Shown here: positions 60,660-64,000 of the stretch, piece after piece
Numbering within the stretch: position 1 is the stretch's first letter
Layout of the letters: the number at the start of each line of letters is the position of its first letter
Origin: Styela clava
Lineage: Eukaryota; Chordata; Ascidiacea; Stolidobranchia; Styelidae
NCBI RefSeq assembly: GCF_964204865.1
Contig: NC_135259.1
Location: 16,688,974 to 16,752,973, forward strand
Reading direction: 5' to 3'
DNA length: 64,000 nt
Made by a program: the position numbers and the translations under genes
The notes under the pieces: model-generated
Databases searched by the model: none
What the model was told of the DNA's origin: nothing
What the model saw: only the letters and a program-made list of their open reading frames with translations

Positions 60660-62690
60660 TTTCTCACTCACGGCCAAACTGGCCCGGGCCTGAGAAATTG
60701 AAAACATCTGTAGATACTAAATTCATATTATATATATTCTGAGTTTGACCTCTAACACTGTAAATTCTGATTAGAAATAAAAAATCATTATTAGATTACA
60801 AGGCTGTTTTAAAGTTATCAACATATACCAACCTATTTAAACATCCTGAATAAATATTTGTGAACTCAAAAGAGCTGACTCTTTTATATGATGGGATTTT
60901 TGTTTTTCTTTTTGATTTAGTGTTTCATTTAAATTGCTTAGTTAATTTTACTTTAAAACGTTGAAGAAATCATAGTTAATAAATGAATTCTATTGACATA
61001 GTCATGCTTCTATCTTTTAAAGATACTCTATTTAGAAGACTCATCTATAAGATTTTTACATTTTGTTTTCAACTTTCATGGCATAAGGATCCGTCTTTTA
61101 CCAATTTTTCTTTTTTACGTTGTTTACTGTAAAGTAATACTGAAAGATGTTTAGAATTTATATAATACTTCTATGGTAGTTGAATAATGAACTTATTTGA
61201 TGTGTTGTCCTATTACTATTGCAAGGGTGTAGCATGGTAGACCAAATATGTATATTGAATACGGGTTTTTATTTAAATATCATTGCGACACGGCGTCGAA
61301 GTGTCGTATATTTTTAATAGGCAGTGTTTCCGTGGCAGGAAATTATTAATAATTAAAAAAGAAATCATGAGTTAATTAATCATAAGTTAGCAGACTAATA
61401 ATATAAAAAAGGACTAATAGGAAAATAGTTTTAGAGCGAGTGTTAGGTAATTAATTACTAACTCTTCGACAAACAATTTGTGAAGGTGGCTGATACCGAA
61501 GCCTCATCGTGCTTTTTAACAGACTTTAGTAGTCACTGGTATCAGAAAAGAGATGAAAGGGTATATTTCATTGTTTACTACAATTTTCATTGTTGTTGAT
61601 TAGTAATAAATTCCAGAATACGCCATACATATTAAACCTGTGCACTTTTGAATCCACACATCCAAACGTTACCATTAGCAGTGTATCTAATAGGTATTTG
61701 CACTCAAGACATTTTTATTTCCACATACATTTGAAATTGTGTATAGTGTACATCCAAATATATTTGCGTTTCAGAGAGAATTTCACTTCTCCAATTTAAT
61801 TATACTTGACTTGTTCATGACTGCTCAAGAGACGTCAAGAATTGTGTTTTTCAAGTTTAGGTTTGATTTACTTATTTATCATTAATCAATGATAATTTCT
61901 CGCTGCAAAAACATAGTTTGTTATTGAGAAAATTGACACTCAGATGCATTGTGTATATGTTATATAAATCGTCTGTAAGTATTATCATTATTCTATCCTA
62001 TCTTATCATTCATTGTATACATATGCATGATAGTGTGTGCATTATTGGATTAGTACCATAAACCATATCTAACGGGTAGTCAGGTACAATCCATATCTAC
62101 TAGAGCAAATTCTTTAAATTTTGTGTTTCCAGTTTTATAAGTCTTGAGAATCTTTTATTATAAAAATTAAGTTGTCGTGATTAATTGCACAATTAGCACA
62201 ATTGATTTTGATCGCACTGCGGCAATTTATGTGCCAATTTCTTGCGCCCAATGCAACAATCGCTCATTTCTATCAATAACAATAGGAAATTACATAAAAT
62301 ATTTCATTATAATAACTGAATGTGAATTTATGATATCATCCAATGTTTTCCTAACTTTATCAATATCAAACACCAAAACTGTTCAAAAGACAACCATGCC
62401 AAAAAAGATAGAATTCAATAAATATATTTTGACAAAATTTCAAATGTCAAGGACTAATTGATGATTTAATCAGATCGTCATCCTTGTTTCAAATGTTAAA
62501 AATTATTGATATAATTAGAGCTGTGTATATTTAAAAGTTAAAACAGAATGAAAATACCTTGATAAAAAATATTTCTTTAACCAGCTTTCCCAATATATCA
62601 CAACGCATTACTTTTTTGCACTTGAGTTGTTTTCATGTTTTTATGACAGAAATTAGTATATATTCCTTCTGCTTAAATTGTATATAAAGT
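60660..62690 (+). repeat. Spacer duplicon R, copy 6
   Basis: Starts cggccaaactggcccggg and aaaacatctgtag, then ctgagtttgacctctaac, taataggcagtgtttccg, tttgcgtttcagag, attgagaaaattgacac and the distal block attgattttgatcgcac (62200). Lies between L and M. Confidence 0.7.
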
Positions 62691-62750
62691 GCAAGCAGCA
62701 ATCAGCAAGCAGTATAATCAGCAACGCCAATTTTTGAATTATAAAATAAT

Positions 62751-64000
62751 ATGACTGCACAGTTTCTACTTCTCCCTCCGCACCGTTCTGACGGCCCAAC
62801 CCAAATTCCTTCATTGGTGATGTCGTCCAATCCTATCCATGCATACGACCCGGTTAGGTAATGTTTCGCGAATATTTCACTAAATAGATGCGGAAATAAT
62901 AATTACTGCCAGTTAGGTCTTCTCTTGTAGCCAAATGCAGTATATATATTACAGTAAAAGAGAGAAAGTTACAAATTTATCGGTACGCTATTCATTGGTA
63001 TGGAAGTTTAATTTCGACTTGTGTCAATGTACGCCAAAAATAATATGCAAATACTGACAGTGTTTTGTTTCAATATGTGCAAAATTTGTGGTGAGACAAC
63101 AAGTTACAAAAGGCCAAAAATATTGTTAACAAATATAAAATGAGTTTCTGGTAAGTACTTTCCATATTGCCGGGGAATATTTTGAAAATTTGTAAAGTAG
63201 TAGAGAAAGTAGGTGAGTTGTAAGTAAAGTAAGCAGCGGCTTTTACATCAACAAAAACAACATCTGAAAATACATTTTATTTGTACAGTGAAACTTATAA
63301 ATATTGATATGTCTAAAACTTACATAAAAAAACTTTTATAGTACTAACTTACTTTTTCATTTGGTTGTCCCTAATTCCATTTGAAACCAAACGAGCTCTC
63401 ATTCTTTCATATTGGGCTTTTGCAGTAGTATAGTTGACAGAATCATTGAATCGTTTGTAAAAGAGACTATTGCTCGCTATGGAACATCCGATAATGAACA
63501 ATTATGAACAATTTAAAACAAATTTTTGATTTTGATACGCCTATTGTCAGAGAAATCAATTGACCAACTTAACTTTTTATTTATATTATTTTCTGTTTAT
63601 TTTGATTTTGCTTCGGTGAAGTATGTTACTCTGATAAAACAAAAATTCAAGGAAAAAGTTCAATTATCTGGAATGTGAACTTACTTTAATGTAATGGAAA
63701 TATATTGCTAGTTTTTTTTAAAATGTTTCGACTCATTGATGGATTTTAGAACTTATATTAAACTTCATTGACATACATTGGCAAGTTTCAATAAAAATTC
63801 AAGGTAACTTACCTTTTCGAGTGTCGTTTTTTAGCTATTAACCTATTAATAACATAAACTTACTTTTCTGTGTTTCATTCAAAATCTTCTCGAGGGACGA
63901 ATTGAATAGCATTATCAATTTTTCAAAAGTTTTTACTTGTTGAACTTCTAGGAAACAATTGCATTTTCTTGCATTTTCCTTAAACTTTCAACATGTAATG
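62751..64000 (-). pseudogene. C-type lectin-like receptor M, partial, runs off the window
   Basis: Exon 7 (62879 down to about 62751) keeps YAWIGLDDI and NEGIWV, then loses about 25 codons including WSDG through EPN before RNCAVI. Exon 6 (about 63500-63352) has C in place of the conserved W of GWFRAS, has lost the first helix cysteine (QYE in place of QCE), and lacks a clear acceptor. Stalk-exon relics lie at about 63660-63720, 63810-63835 and 63860-63950 (the last ends with a NETQ-like sequon). The 5' part is outside the window. Almost certainly dead. Confidence 0.75.

Noticed and set aside
1..64000. tRNA, rRNA or spliced-leader genes
   Set aside because: I looked for characteristic cloverleaf boxes and rRNA core words and saw none; a dedicated covariance-model scan would be decisive.

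Overview
This is eukaryotic (animal) nuclear DNA: AT-rich, with genes split into short exons bounded by GT/AG signals, many decayed gene copies, and hAT and non-LTR transposons. Compact introns and a tandem array of C-type lectin receptors suggest an invertebrate deuterostome, perhaps a tunicate. That placement is a guess; nothing in the window is a species marker.

The window is one cluster of type II transmembrane C-type lectin-like receptor genes. The shared gene plan is: exon 1, a cytoplasmic tail of about 30 residues that starts MEMECY and carries two tyrosines; exon 2, the transmembrane helix; exons 3 to 5, a coiled-coil stalk with N-glycosylation sequons; exons 6 and 7, the two halves of a short-form C-type lectin domain (CTLD). 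I spliced four copies by hand into uninterrupted frames: F (+, 26464-28830, 232 aa), G (-, 33761-35908, 270 aa), I (+, 37511-41717, 266 or 285 aa) and J (-, 47382-50573, 266 aa). The others are damaged: A (2974-5035), B (8657-9584), C (10992), D (14372-17998), E (19530), K (52850-54703), L (58458-60650) and M (62751 to the window end).

Layout: the duplication unit appears to be a head-to-head gene pair around a shared upstream region of 1.6 to 2.3 kb (G with I, J with K; A and F have kept only one side). Convergent 3' ends are separated by a spacer duplicon, here called R, present in about six direct copies. From left to right: hAT-1; A; half a divergent region; B and C; hAT-2; R1; a 74-bp triplication; D with hAT-3 in an intron; E; R2; half a divergent region interrupted by LINE fragments; F; R3 carrying hAT-4; G, divergent region, I; R4 and about 3.5 kb of unassigned sequence; J, whose last intron holds a foldback-like element made of 16-bp repeats; divergent region; K; R5; L, broken by hAT-5, which itself carries a nested insert; R6; M.

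The intact products should sit together at a cell surface as lectin receptors. F and G keep all five residues that match the canonical calcium/sugar site, J keeps it with one conservative change, and I has QPN in place of EPN. The array looks like a birth-and-death immune or recognition family. No expression or ligand can be read from sequence. All splice sites and homology calls were made by eye.
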